This document shows, one piece after another, positions 25,906 to 33,446 of a stretch of DNA of 64,000 nucleotides; position 1 is the first letter of the stretch, and every line of letters begins with the position of its first letter. Below the pieces are notes generated by a model. That model worked only from the letters and a program-made list of their open reading frames with translations, was not told where the DNA came from and ran no database searches. The stretch covers positions 868,001 through 932,000 of the forward strand of contig CAVYQL010000003.1 in assembly GCA_963770645.1 (NCBI GenBank). Reading direction: 5' to 3'. Made by a program: the position numbers and the translations under genes. Source of the stretch: Bog-473 sp963770645 (GTDB taxonomy: Bacteria > Actinomycetota > Acidimicrobiia > Acidimicrobiales > RAAP-2).

Positions 25906-26454
25906 GTGATGTCGGTGCCCCGCTACGCCGCCCTACTCCGGAGCGTCAACGTCGCCGGCCACGGCCGCCTCGCCATGAACGAGCTCCGCGCCTCCTTCGA
26001 GCGCCTCGGCTATGACGACGTCACCACGTACATCCAGACGGGGAACGTGCTGTTCAGCACCTCGTCGCGCAGTGAGCAGGCCGTCGCGGCCGCCGTCGAG
26101 GAGCAGCTGGACGCCGACTTTGGCGACGCGCCCGCCGTGATCGTGCGCTCCGTCCCCGAGCTGGTGCGCATCGGCGGGGCCAGCCCCTACGCCAAGGCGG
26201 GCGCCACGCCGGCGCGCCACCACGTGACGTTCCTCGCCGCGGCGCCGACGAAGAAGGCCCTGGCCGCACTCGACCTGCCGGCGAGCGGGCACGACGAGCT
26301 GGTGATCGACGGGCGCGAGGTCTACGTCTACACGCCCGATGGCTACGCCGGGACCAAATACACCGGCACGTTCTTGGAACGCCGGCTCGGCGTCTTCAGC
26401 ACCACGCGCAACTGGAACACCGTCACCAAGCTCTGCGAGCTGGCTGGACGCTGA
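25906..26454 (+). CDS. DUF1697 family protein
   Basis: A 182-residue protein. RYAALLRSVNVAGHGRLAMNELRASFERLGYDDVTTYIQTGNVLF is the hallmark start of DUF1697, and TGTFLERRLGVFSTTRNWNTVTKL the conserved end. The biochemical role of this family is not known; it has been compared to SAM-related and RNA-binding folds, without proof. The gene is followed by 39 bp and then a small gene next to a Doc-like toxin. Confidence 0.92.
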   Translation: MMSVPRYAALLRSVNVAGHGRLAMNELRASFERLGYDDVTTYIQTGNVLFSTSSRSEQAVAAAVEEQLDADFGDAPAVIVRSVPELVRIGGASPYAKAGATPARHHVTFLAAAPTKKALAALDLPASGHDELVIDGREVYVYTPDGYAGTKYTGTFLERRLGVFSTTRNWNTVTKLCELAGR

Positions 26455-26493
26455 GCCGCGCTGATCGCAAAAGACCGCCCCTAGGATCGTCTC

Positions 26494-26706
26494 GTGATCG
26501 GCGACGCGGCGGGACGCGACCAGTCGAGCGGTGGCGGGAACGCCGAGCCAGGCGCAGGAGCGACAACGGGCATCGGCGCGGGCTCGCCGAAACGACCCAC
26601 GCTGAACGCATCGGTGCGGCGGCGCCGGGCCGACCGCGCCTTTTACATCCGGCTCGCCGGCGCCATCCGCCAGAACGAGCGCGCCCTGGAACGGTTGAAG
26701 CAATGA
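26494..26706 (+). CDS. Small protein upstream of a Doc-like gene, possible antitoxin
   Basis: A 70-residue protein with a disordered Gly/Ala-rich N-terminus and a basic helical C-terminus (RRRRADRAFYIRLAGAIRQNERALERLKQ). Its TGA overlaps the start of the Doc-like gene (ATGA), the usual order for antitoxin then toxin. It is not a recognisable Phd, so the antitoxin role is inferred from position only. GTG at 26494 is the start. Confidence 0.5.
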   Translation: MIGDAAGRDQSSGGGNAEPGAGATTGIGAGSPKRPTLNASVRRRRADRAFYIRLAGAIRQNERALERLKQ

Positions 26707-27155
26707 CGCCCGAGGCGCACCTGCGGGCTGAACCCGAGACCGTCCGCCCCATCGAGTTGGCGGATTTCCTGTTGATCGCGGAGGCGGTGCTCGGGTCGCC
26801 GGCCAAGCGGATCGCGGAGACGTCAAGCCTCCATCTCGCCGACTCCGCCTTGCACGCGCCGCTCGCCTGTTTCGGCGGGAGGGACTTCTATCCCGACTTC
26901 CCCACCAAGGCGGCGGTGCTCTGCGCGCACCTGATCAAGAACCACCCGCTCGAGGACGGGAACGCCCCCGTTGCGCTCGTCGTCACCATCGAGTTCTGCC
27001 TGCGCAACGGGCACCCGTGGACGCCGCCGCCCGGAGACGAGGACGGTGCCGTCACGGCCGGGCGCGTCCTCGAGCTCGCCGCCGCGCCGCTCACCGACGA
27101 CACGGTGGCCGACCTGGCGGCCTGGGTCGCCGAGCGCACCGGCCTGGCCGCCTGA
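26703..27155 (+). CDS. Fic/Doc-fold protein with a changed active-site motif
   Basis: A 150-residue protein whose fold signature NHPLEDGNAPVALVVTIEFCLRNGHPW (from residue 80) fits the Doc branch, normally H-x-F-x-D-(A/G)-N-K-R-x-A. Here His81, Asp85, Gly86 and Asn87 are kept but the K-R pair that follows is A-P. Doc phosphorylates elongation factor Tu, and the lost basic residues should impair nucleotide binding. It could be a toxin with different chemistry or an inactive relative. It overlaps the small partner by 4 bp and is 33 bp from an SDR gene. Confidence 0.65.
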   Translation: MTPEAHLRAEPETVRPIELADFLLIAEAVLGSPAKRIAETSSLHLADSALHAPLACFGGRDFYPDFPTKAAVLCAHLIKNHPLEDGNAPVALVVTIEFCLRNGHPWTPPPGDEDGAVTAGRVLELAAAPLTDDTVADLAAWVAERTGLAA

Positions 27156-27188
27156 GCTCCACGCATGGGGCCGCCGTAGGGTTGGCGC

Positions 27189-27992
27189 ATGCACCTGCAC
27201 CGGCGCACCCCTCCCCGTTTCGACGGCCGGATCGCCGTCGTCACCGGCGCGTCGTCGGGCATCGGGCGCGCCATCGCGCTCACGCTGGCTGCGCGCGGTG
27301 CGACGGTCGTCGGGCTGGCCCGGCGCAAAGAGCTGCTCGACGAGCTGACCCCCGAGCTGGCCCGCCAGAGCCCGAAGAGCACGACGCTCGTGTGCGACCT
27401 GGCGGAGACCGATGCCTTCCGCGGCGCGCTCGCGGCGCTGGAGGCCGAACACGAGAGGATCGACATCCTCGTCAACAACGCAGGGGTCGACGTGATGCTC
27501 CCCGTGCCCGGAGGCGATGACGACACGGTGCGCCAGGTGTTCGACGTGAACTTCTTCGCTGCGGTGACGGGCATCCTCGCGGTCGTCCCCGGCATGGTCG
27601 AGCGCGGCTGGGGTGTGATCGTCAATGTGTCCTCGGACACGGCGCGTGCACCCGAGCCGCGCCAGGGCGCCTACGCGGCGTCGAAGGCGGCCATCTCCGC
27701 CTTCAGCGAATCGGTGGCCCACGAGGTAGCCGGCCGCGGCGTGCACGTCCACGTGCTCTACCCCGGCTGGGTGCCCACAGCCATGGGGTTGTCGGGCACC
27801 GAGGACGGAGGATCGCTGCCCCCGAAGATGGTGCGCCGCAGCGCCGACCAGGTGGCCACGCTCACCGTGGATCGCATGGGCGGACCGCTCGTCGACATCA
27901 ACGCGGCGCGTCTCCCGTTGCTCGCCCCGATCGCGCGGACGCTGGCGCCGCGTTCGTACGCCAAGGCCATGCGGCGCTTGGCCACCACCTAG
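27189..27992 (+). CDS. SDR oxidoreductase
   Basis: Classical short-chain dehydrogenase of 267 residues: TGASSGIG (about 20-27), LARRKEL after strand 2 (NADP type), NNAGVDV, catalytic Ser in NVSSDTARA and YAASK. It is followed by a convergent cysM. Substrate unknown; sequence is close to the group acting on lipid and sterol-like ketones. Confidence 0.87.
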   Translation: MHLHRRTPPRFDGRIAVVTGASSGIGRAIALTLAARGATVVGLARRKELLDELTPELARQSPKSTTLVCDLAETDAFRGALAALEAEHERIDILVNNAGVDVMLPVPGGDDDTVRQVFDVNFFAAVTGILAVVPGMVERGWGVIVNVSSDTARAPEPRQGAYAASKAAISAFSESVAHEVAGRGVHVHVLYPGWVPTAMGLSGTEDGGSLPPKMVRRSADQVATLTVDRMGGPLVDINAARLPLLAPIARTLAPRSYAKAMRRLATT

Positions 27993-28023
27993 CGGGGGCG
28001 CCGGGTTTCGCAAAGCCGGGGGT

Positions 28024-28992
28024 TTAGAAGTAAATGATCGCCTTGGCCCGCTCGGTGACCTCGTCGAGGTCGTCGGTCCACGCCCCCGTCGACAGGTACT
28101 TCCACCCGCCGTCGGCCGAGACCACCACGATGGAGGCCGCCTCCCCCTCGGGGAGTGAGTTCGCGCACCTGACCGCCCCCGCCAGCGCCGCCCCCGTCGA
28201 GATGCCGGCGAAGATCCCCACCTCGATCAGCCGCCGCGTCCACTCGATCGACTCCCGCGGCCGCACGACCGTCTTACGATCGAGGAGCTCCGCGCCGCCG
28301 AGGTTCTCGAAGATCGGCGGGATGTAGCCGTCGTCGAGGTTGCGCAGCCCGTCGACCATCTCGCCCGCCGGCGGCTCGACCGCCCAGATCTGCACCTTCT
28401 CGCCGAGCTTCTCGCGCAAGAAGCGCCCGACCCCGAGCAGCGTCCCCGACGTGCCGAGGCCGGCCACGAAGTGCGTGATCCCCGGGCAGTCGCGCAAGAT
28501 CTCGGGGCCGGTCCCCTCGTAGTGCGCCTTGGGGTTGGCCGGGTTGGCGTACTGGTAGAGGAAGACCCACTCGGGATGCTCGTCGGCCAGGACGCGTGCC
28601 ATGCGCACGGCGCCGTTGGAGCCCTCGGAGCCCGGCGACTCGATGATCTCGGCTCCCCAGAGCTCGAGGAGCTGGCGTCGTTCGACCGAGACGTTCGTCG
28701 GCATGACCGCCAGCAGCTTGTAGCCCTTGACCCGGCACACCATGGCGAGGCCGATGCCCGTGTTGCCCGAGGTCGGCTCCATCAGCACCTGGTCGGGCGC
28801 GCCGGGGACGAGCACGCCGGCACGCTCGGCCTCCTCGATGAGGGACAGCGCCACCCGGTCCTTGACCGAACCGCCCGGGTTCTGCCCCTCGAGCTTGATG
28901 AAGAGGCGCGCCGCGGGGTTGGGGCTCAGCGCTGAGATGTCGACCATCGGCGTGTTGCCGATGAGATCGAGGATGGAGGGATAGAGGGTCAC
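28024..28992 (-). CDS. cysM: Cysteine synthase CysM (CysO-thiocarboxylate type)
   Basis: PLP enzyme of fold type II, 322 residues. The PLP Lys44 is in GQNPGGSVKDRVALS, and the phosphate-binding TSGNTG near 74-79. The C-terminus ends in a hydrophobic AKAIIYF, like the mycobacterial CysM C-terminal lid. Placement with cysO and mec points to use of O-phosphoserine and thiocarboxylated CysO rather than free sulfide. Gap to cysO is 24 bp. Last gene of a leftward operon mec-cysO-cysM. Confidence 0.93.
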   Translation of the reverse strand: MTLYPSILDLIGNTPMVDISALSPNPAARLFIKLEGQNPGGSVKDRVALSLIEEAERAGVLVPGAPDQVLMEPTSGNTGIGLAMVCRVKGYKLLAVMPTNVSVERRQLLELWGAEIIESPGSEGSNGAVRMARVLADEHPEWVFLYQYANPANPKAHYEGTGPEILRDCPGITHFVAGLGTSGTLLGVGRFLREKLGEKVQIWAVEPPAGEMVDGLRNLDDGYIPPIFENLGGAELLDRKTVVRPRESIEWTRRLIEVGIFAGISTGAALAGAVRCANSLPEGEAASIVVVSADGGWKYLSTGAWTDDLDEVTERAKAIIYF

Positions 28993-29016
28993 GGCTCCGA
29001 ACCGGTGCCCGCGGCG

Positions 29017-29325
29017 TCAGCCCCCGGCCACGGCGGGGAGGATGGACACCTCCGCGCCGTCGTTGACCGGCGTGTCGAGGCCTTGGAGATAGCGGACGTC
29101 GTCGTCGTTGACGTAGATGTTCACGAACTTGTGCAGGCCGCCGTCCTCGGTGAGCACCTGGCCCGCCATCCCGGGGTACTCGGCCACGAGTTTGGACAGC
29201 ACCTCGCCGACGGTGGACCCGTCCACGCTGACGACGGAGGCACCGGCGGCCTGGCTGCGCAGGACGGTCGGTAGGCGGACATCGACGGCCACGGGGGTCT
29301 CCTCGCTGGTGTCTCGGCTGCTCAC
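29017..29325 (-). CDS. cysO: Sulfur-carrier protein CysO (MoaD/ThiS family)
   Basis: Ubiquitin-like sulfur carrier of 102 residues ending in the required Gly-Gly (AVAGG). PAVAGG is the thiocarboxylate-bearing tail. In the known mycobacterial pathway an MoeZ-type enzyme adenylates it and CysM attaches cysteine, after which Mec releases it. Its place between cysM and mec supports that assignment. ATG at 29325 is the start; the extra N-terminus is disordered. Confidence 0.93.
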   Translation of the reverse strand: MSSRDTSEETPVAVDVRLPTVLRSQAAGASVVSVDGSTVGEVLSKLVAEYPGMAGQVLTEDGGLHKFVNIYVNDDDVRYLQGLDTPVNDGAEVSILPAVAGG

Positions 29326-29420
29326 CGGCCGGCACCGGGCCGGCGCGGGTGATTGTTGACTGATTCGGTAACGATTCTACAAGACCTCTTCCGAGGGCCC
29401 GCCGAGCCCCTGGTGCGTGC

Positions 29421-29885
29421 CTAGCTGCTCGCAGAGGGCTCGGGCAGGTCGAGGCCGGGCACGTCGAGACCGGGCACGTCGAGACCGGGCACGTCGACGG
29501 GCTCCTCGGAGATCTCGCCGTCGCGGATGCGATAGCTGCGCAGGACCGGGTGGGTGTCCCGCAACGAGACGAGCACGTAGTGCCAGCCGGGGTCGGTCGC
29601 CTGCGCCACGTCGGTCGGCGAGGGGTACGCGTCGGTGTGGGTGTGCGAGTGGAAGACGCCCATGATGTCGGCGCCGAGGGCTTGCGCAGCTCGGTCGACC
29701 CGCAGCAAGTCCTTGGGGTCGATCTCGTAGACCATCGCGGAGGCCGCGGCGTTCTCCGTGACGAAGAGATGGGTCGCCTCGTCCCCCTCATAAGACCCGA
29801 CCAGGAGGCCGCACGCCTCGTCGGGCAGACCCGAGAGGCAGTGGGCGACCATCTCCATGTACATGGCACGGGACAGGCGGAGCAC
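29421..29885 (-). CDS. mec: JAMM/MPN+ metalloprotease Mec
   Basis: Zinc protease that cleaves cysteine from the CysO tail. The JAMM motif H-x-H-x7-S-x-x-D is exact: His79, His81, Ser89 and Asp92 in FHSHTHTDAYPSPTD, with Glu23 of PDEACGLLVG as the general base. The C-terminus holds a five-residue repeat VPGLD three times, encoded by a 15-bp tandem repeat near the stop. Divergent from smpB with 2 bp or so between starts, so promoters overlap the coding ends. Residue numbering assumes the ATG at 29885. Confidence 0.93.
   Translation of the reverse strand: MLRLSRAMYMEMVAHCLSGLPDEACGLLVGSYEGDEATHLFVTENAAASAMVYEIDPKDLLRVDRAAQALGADIMGVFHSHTHTDAYPSPTDVAQATDPGWHYVLVSLRDTHPVLRSYRIRDGEISEEPVDVPGLDVPGLDVPGLDLPEPSASS
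29451..29495 (+). repeat. Three tandem 15-bp repeats in the mec 3' end
   Basis: GAGGCCGGGCACGTC, then GAGACCGGGCACGTC twice (29451-29495). On the coding strand they give the VPGLD repeats of the Mec C-terminus. Confidence 0.95.
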
Positions 29886-29911
29886 CCATGAAGGGTACCC
29901 TCGTACCCCTC

Positions 29912-30433
29912 ATGGCCAGGGCGAAGAAGCAGATCGCCAAGCGGGCGGCTGCCCGCGAGGATCGCGGCGGTGACCGTACGGTCGCCACGAACCGCCGCGC
30001 CCGGCGCGAGTACGAGTTCCTCGAGACCTTCGAGGCCGGCATCGTGCTGCAGGGGTCCGAGGTGAAGTCGTTGCGGCAAGGCAAGGCCCAACTCAACGAG
30101 GCCTACGCGCGAGTCGACGACGGCGAGCTGTGGCTCTTCCAGATGCACATCCCGCCGTGGCAGTTCGCCACCGGCGTCGGCGCCCACGATCCCGATCGCA
30201 AGCGCAAGCTGCTGGTGCATCGAGCGCAGATCGACGAGCTGATGGGCAAGACTCAGCAGCAGTCCCTGACGCTCATCCCGGCGTCGCTCTACTTCCACGA
30301 GGGCAAGGCCAAGGTCCAGGTCGCCCTGGCCAAGGGCCGGCGCCTCTACGACAAGCGCAACCTGCTCAAGGCCCGCGACGCCGAGCAGGAGGCGGCTCGA
30401 GCCGCCAAAGAGGTGAACCGCTGGGCGGGCTGA
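29912..30433 (+). CDS. smpB: SsrA-binding protein SmpB
   Basis: Binds tmRNA for ribosome rescue. RRARREYEFLETFEAGIVLQGSEVKSLRQGKAQLNEAYA and the basic helix KRKLLVHRAQIDELMGKTQQQSLTLIPASLYF are the OB-fold core; the C-terminal tail KGRRLYDKRNLLKARDAEQE is the conserved helix that enters the decoding centre. ATG at 29912 (ARAKKQIAKR) is preferred; ATG at 29888 would add eight residues. tmRNA follows 74 bp downstream on the same strand. Confidence 0.96.
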   Translation: MARAKKQIAKRAAAREDRGGDRTVATNRRARREYEFLETFEAGIVLQGSEVKSLRQGKAQLNEAYARVDDGELWLFQMHIPPWQFATGVGAHDPDRKRKLLVHRAQIDELMGKTQQQSLTLIPASLYFHEGKAKVQVALAKGRRLYDKRNLLKARDAEQEAARAAKEVNRWAG

Positions 30434-30506
30434 GGCCCACGGACGAGCCGGCCGTCTCCGGGCCGTAGAATGGTAAGACCGGCCAGGGTGGCCGGAACCC
30501 AGACAT

Positions 30507-30859
30507 GGGGGTGATCGGTTTCGACTTCGGTCGTCAAGGTAGGAGAAGCGAGCCGTGGTCTCCGGAGCCACGTTAAAGAGCCGGAACCAAAAACAAACGC
30601 CGAGCAACCACAGCTCGCGCTCGCTGCTTAGGTAGCGACGTCCGCCCGGTCCCCGCCCTACGGACCGGTAAACGGGCGTCATTCAGTAGGGCTTACTCAG
30701 TGCTTCACACCAACTGAGCACTAAGGACACATCCGTTGGTTACGGGGCGGCACTGCCGCCGGCAGTTGTGCCGCCCCCGACAATCTCTTGTCGGCTGCGC
30801 TCGGAGAAGGCCTATTGCGGCTCCGGAGGACGCGGGTTCGATTCCCGCCACCTCCACCA
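30507..30859 (+). ncRNA. ssrA: tmRNA (ssrA)
   Basis: The 5' end GGGGGTGATCGGTTTCGACT and the 3' T arm GCGGGTTCGATTCCCGC with acceptor CACCTCCACCA are visible; GGGGGTG (30507-30513) pairs with CACCTCC (30849-30855). The coding part ends AEQPQLALAA before a TAG, with the exact resume codon not certain. Length 353 nt is normal. It follows smpB directly. The 3' end is the probable attachment site for the island that begins next. Confidence 0.95.
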
Positions 30860-30960
30860 CCACCCACCAAGAATACAGGCCGTTGACCAGGGGTTTTACT
30901 CTGATCAGCGGCCTGTATCGCGCCAAAAGACACGAAAAAGACACAGGAATTCCGCAGGAG
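30837..30960 (+). repeat. ssrA 3'-end att-like direct repeat, copy 1
   Basis: Runs from GTTCGATTCCCGCC of the tmRNA T arm through ACAGGCCGTTGACCAGG to GACACGAAAAAGACACAGG. The same order of blocks recurs at 44529-44640, and the last block at 38931. It fits attL of an element integrated at ssrA. Confidence 0.75.
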
Positions 30961-31136
30961 CTCTGCGAGAGGGCTAGCGGCGCTACGAAGCACGACCTTT
31001 GAATTCGGTTCTTTAGCCCGCCGATTTGGGCCTCCAGGTTGGTCAAGGGGAAGCCGCGGGCTTAGCGAGGACACGGAGCGCAGCGGTGAACTCTCGGGGC
31101 GTAGGAGATGTCGAGGCAACCCGAAAAGCCGCAAGT

Positions 31137-31176
31137 AGGCCGGCCACGGGCCGGCCTTTCGCATTGTGATCTCGAG
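31137..31176 (+). repeat. GGCCGGCC hairpin with CGCATTGTGAT flank
   Basis: AGGCCGGCC (31137-31145) and GGCCGGCCT (31149-31157) form a stem with loop ACG, followed by CGCATTGTGAT (31160-31170) and CTCGAG. The same parts occur in reverse at 39134-39174. Confidence 0.8.
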
Positions 31177-31186
31177 AGGATGACCC

Positions 31187-31562
31187 TTTCACGATCTGCG
31201 ACACTTCGCCGCCACCATGTTCGCCTCCACCGCCGCCAGCACCAAGGAGATCATGAGCCGCGGCGGCTGGAAGTCCCGTCGCCATGGTGGTGCGCTACCA
31301 GCACGCATCCGAAGAACGCGACGCGCTGCTCGCGCAAGCACTCAATCAGTTCGCAGTGAGCTCGGACGTGGTCCCGATCGCAAACGCTTCACCAGGAGAT
31401 CGCGCACGCAGCGCGCACGACGACCCTGAGGTTGAAGGTGAGGTGCGGGACCTACCGCCGCTGACCATCCAAAACGAAGAGAAATGCTCCGGGGGTGAGA
31501 CTCGAACTCACAACCTAGCAGGCGCCCTGGACGAAGATTCTGAACAGAACCAACTTGAATAA
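31187..31562 (+). pseudogene. Tyrosine recombinase (phage integrase) C-terminal remnant
   Basis: Starting at FHDLRHFAATMFASTAASTKEIMSRGGWKS the sequence is the C-terminal catalytic half of an integrase: H-x-L-R (FHDLRH), the GGW site and, after a frame change, VVRYQHAS with the catalytic Tyr. The frame breaks at TCCCGTCGCC (about 31275), where one C too many is present: removing it gives KSVAMVVRYQHA. The N-terminal arm-binding part and first catalytic Arg are missing. The 3' end runs into a tRNA-like 3' half (T arm GTGAGTTCGAGTCTCAC on the minus strand at 31495-31511), as when an attP overlaps the integrase gene. Confidence 0.85.
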
Positions 31563-31620
31563 TCCCGGCTAAATACGCTTTCGGTCATGCCGCCATTGAC
31601 CACACTTTTCCGATGCTTCG

Positions 31621-31965
31621 TTAGTTGCCCTCGCCATCATCTTCGGCTTTGCCCGCAAGTTCACTTACATCGCATCGGCAGTCTTTGGTGTGGTGATCTG
31701 GGGGGTGGCTGAAGGCTTCGGCGGCCCTTACATGCAGGGCTCCTCTGACATTGGGACGGCCATCATCTACGCCGTGGTGTCGGTGGGACTGCTGACGATC
31801 GCCTACTACGCCGGTACGAGTCGTCACAGCGTCGACTACCACCTGGAGAAGAGAATCTCGTGGTGGTGGAAGGTCGCAGAGGTGCTCCGGCCCGAGCCCG
31901 CTCAGCCGGCTCAGCCGGCCTTGGCGCCCGTTCCCGTTCCAACCCTCGAGCGCATCAGCGCATAG
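31621..31965 (+). pseudogene. Fragment of a membrane protein (DoxX/TQO-like), N-terminus lost
   Basis: About 115 codons without a usable start: a stop lies 21 bp upstream and no start codon follows before residue 24. Two hydrophobic segments (IASAVFGVVIWGVA, IIYAVVSVGLLTIAYYAG) and a basic C-terminal tail are left. The pattern DIGTAIIY resembles thiosulfate:quinone oxidoreductase subunits. A gene cut by recombination at the island's left end is the simplest explanation. Confidence 0.6.
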
Positions 31966-32001
31966 GTAGGACGGATAACTTCTTCGGGCTAGAAATCTCG
32001 A

Positions 32002-32736
32002 TCAGGTCGTTGGACGGAAGTTTCCTCCACCGGTACTACGGGTCGGTGCGCCGAGCGGGTGGGTCGGCAACTGGAAAGTGGACGAGGAAACGATCGCTCC
32101 CGATGTAGCCAGACCTTCGAGCACAAGCGGTTGGAGCGATGGCACATCGATCGCTGCTAACACCACGAAACGAACGCCGTCGAAGGTCACTGGCGCCATC
32201 GAATCGAGCACCTTGTCGCCGTCCACGACCCGAACCATGGTGATGGAGGACAGCGTCACCTGATAGTCCCGAATCGCCTGCCATCCCTCGGCGCCCTCGC
32301 TTGAACCGCCCCCGAGGTTGACGACTCCGGGCGGAGCAAGGAGTGATGGTCCAACAGTGCTCGACCCTGAGCCCTCCACAGAGCCACGAGAGTTCAAAAG
32401 CTCCCATTCGGCCTCCACCTTGGCGAGTGGGAGTCCCGAAGGTGAGGCATAGATTCGGAGCGTCAAGCCGCTAATTGTCCGGCTCTGTATCGGCGTTGCC
32501 CCTGGTGGAACAGGCGGAGCAGCGGAGAAACCGATGGGGAGCCTCGGTGTCGTCGGAGGCTGCCCCGGGTCAGCGCCGGTGTTTAACCACCAGGCAAGCG
32601 ATCCGAGACCGATCAGCACTGCAGCAAAGCCAGACACCAGCCGTCGCTTCCGGCGTCTGTTTCGGGCCTCCTCGAAGAGAGCCTGTGCCTCCGGAATGCT
32701 GTCGAGAAGCTCTATCGGTTCATCGAGGAGAGTCAC
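32002..32736 (-). CDS. Single-pass membrane protein of unknown function
   Basis: A 244-residue protein: cytosolic part of 30 residues rich in charge (EEARNRRRKRR), one membrane segment (LVSGFAAVLIGLGSLAWWL) and an extracytoplasmic domain with beta-type repeats (VSVMVR-like strands). It overlaps the GntR gene by 4 bp, so the two are translationally coupled. Many anti-sigma-type proteins look like this, but no anti-sigma motif is present. Not recognised. Confidence 0.6.
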   Translation of the reverse strand: MTLLDEPIELLDSIPEAQALFEEARNRRRKRRLVSGFAAVLIGLGSLAWWLNTGADPGQPPTTPRLPIGFSAAPPVPPGATPIQSRTISGLTLRIYASPSGLPLAKVEAEWELLNSRGSVEGSGSSTVGPSLLAPPGVVNLGGGSSEGAEGWQAIRDYQVTLSSITMVRVVDGDKVLDSMAPVTFDGVRFVVLAAIDVPSLQPLVLEGLATSGAIVSSSTFQLPTHPLGAPTRSTGGGNFRPTT

Positions 32737-33110
32737 GCAGCTCCGATCGCCCGAGAGTTCGAAGACGAAATGCTCTCGATCATCTCGATCACCTCTTCGG
32801 TTCGATAGCCGTGGTGTCGGGAATAACAGACCAGGTCCTTGACCTTGCGCAGAAGTTCGCTTTGTTCTGGCGTGCCGATGACGGTAATGCCCCGGCCGCG
32901 GCGGAACTCGAGGAGCCCCTCGTCGCGAAGAATGTGCATGGCCTTCAGCACGGTGTTCTTGTTGACACCAAGGACCGCTGCGATGTCTTTGACCAGTGGC
33001 AATCGATCGCCCGGATCGGCTTCACCCTCGGCGATGGCCCGTCGAATGTCAGCGGCGACTTGATCATGCAAAGGGACTGGGCCGGCTCGGTCCACCTCCG
33101 TAAGGTACAT
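32733..33110 (-). CDS. GntR-family regulator (YhcF/YtrA type, no effector domain)
   Basis: A short regulator of 125 residues. The winged helix-turn-helix is VPLHDQVAADIRRAIAEGEADPGDRLPLVKDIAAVLGVNKNTVLKAMHILRDEGLLEFRRGRGITV. The C-terminal helices for dimerisation follow, with no sugar or acid-binding domain. ATG at 33110 is the start because the family begins about ten residues before P-L-H-D-Q. Such regulators usually control adjacent transporter or membrane genes, here the coupled membrane protein. A paralogue remnant lies at 59.15-59.43 kb. Confidence 0.82.
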   Translation of the reverse strand: MYLTEVDRAGPVPLHDQVAADIRRAIAEGEADPGDRLPLVKDIAAVLGVNKNTVLKAMHILRDEGLLEFRRGRGITVIGTPEQSELLRKVKDLVCYSRHHGYRTEEVIEMIESISSSNSRAIGAA

Positions 33111-33124
33111 AGTACTAGTCACTA
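33110..33124. promoter_or_regulatory. Candidate autoregulatory operator for the GntR gene
   Basis: TAGTACTAGTCACTA overlaps the GntR start codon: TAGT and ACTA form an inverted repeat around a 7-bp spacer, and TAGTACTA is an 8-bp palindrome inside it. YtrA-type repressors bind such short inverted repeats. Inferred from position and symmetry. Confidence 0.35.
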
Positions 33125-33446
33125 TAGGTCCATAATTTTCGAAAAACAAGGGGTTGGACGTGCCGTCCACTCAATGGCGCCGGACTAACTCTGCACAGGA
33201 GTACAACATCCCTGCGGCCTCCTGGGACTGCCCCATTGCGAATGGTTCCTACCTAGTGCCACCACACTCTCGAAGGCGATAGCAGATCGAGCCAGCCCAA
33301 TCTCGGCGTACGGGGTGACTCTGAAAAGCCGCGGTCGATGAATATATATGGGGACACTCCCGGTATCCGGAGAGGGGCGAGACCAACTCGACTCATCACG
33401 ACGACGGATCCATCTTGATTGTCATGAGAAGACAATCCCTATGCGC

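Noticed and set aside
28274..30682. An 802-codon open frame on the minus strand
   Set aside because: It overlaps cysM, cysO, mec and smpB, which are well-supported families; its protein is Arg/Pro-rich with no recognisable domain, a GC-rich shadow.
30705..31164. Minus-strand frames over the tmRNA end, including one resembling misannotated tRNA-overlap proteins
   Set aside because: They derive from the reverse complement of the tmRNA 3' end, a known annotation artefact.
31480..31530. A complete tRNA gene on the minus strand
   Set aside because: Only the T arm and acceptor 3' strand are present; no matching 5' acceptor strand or anticodon arm.
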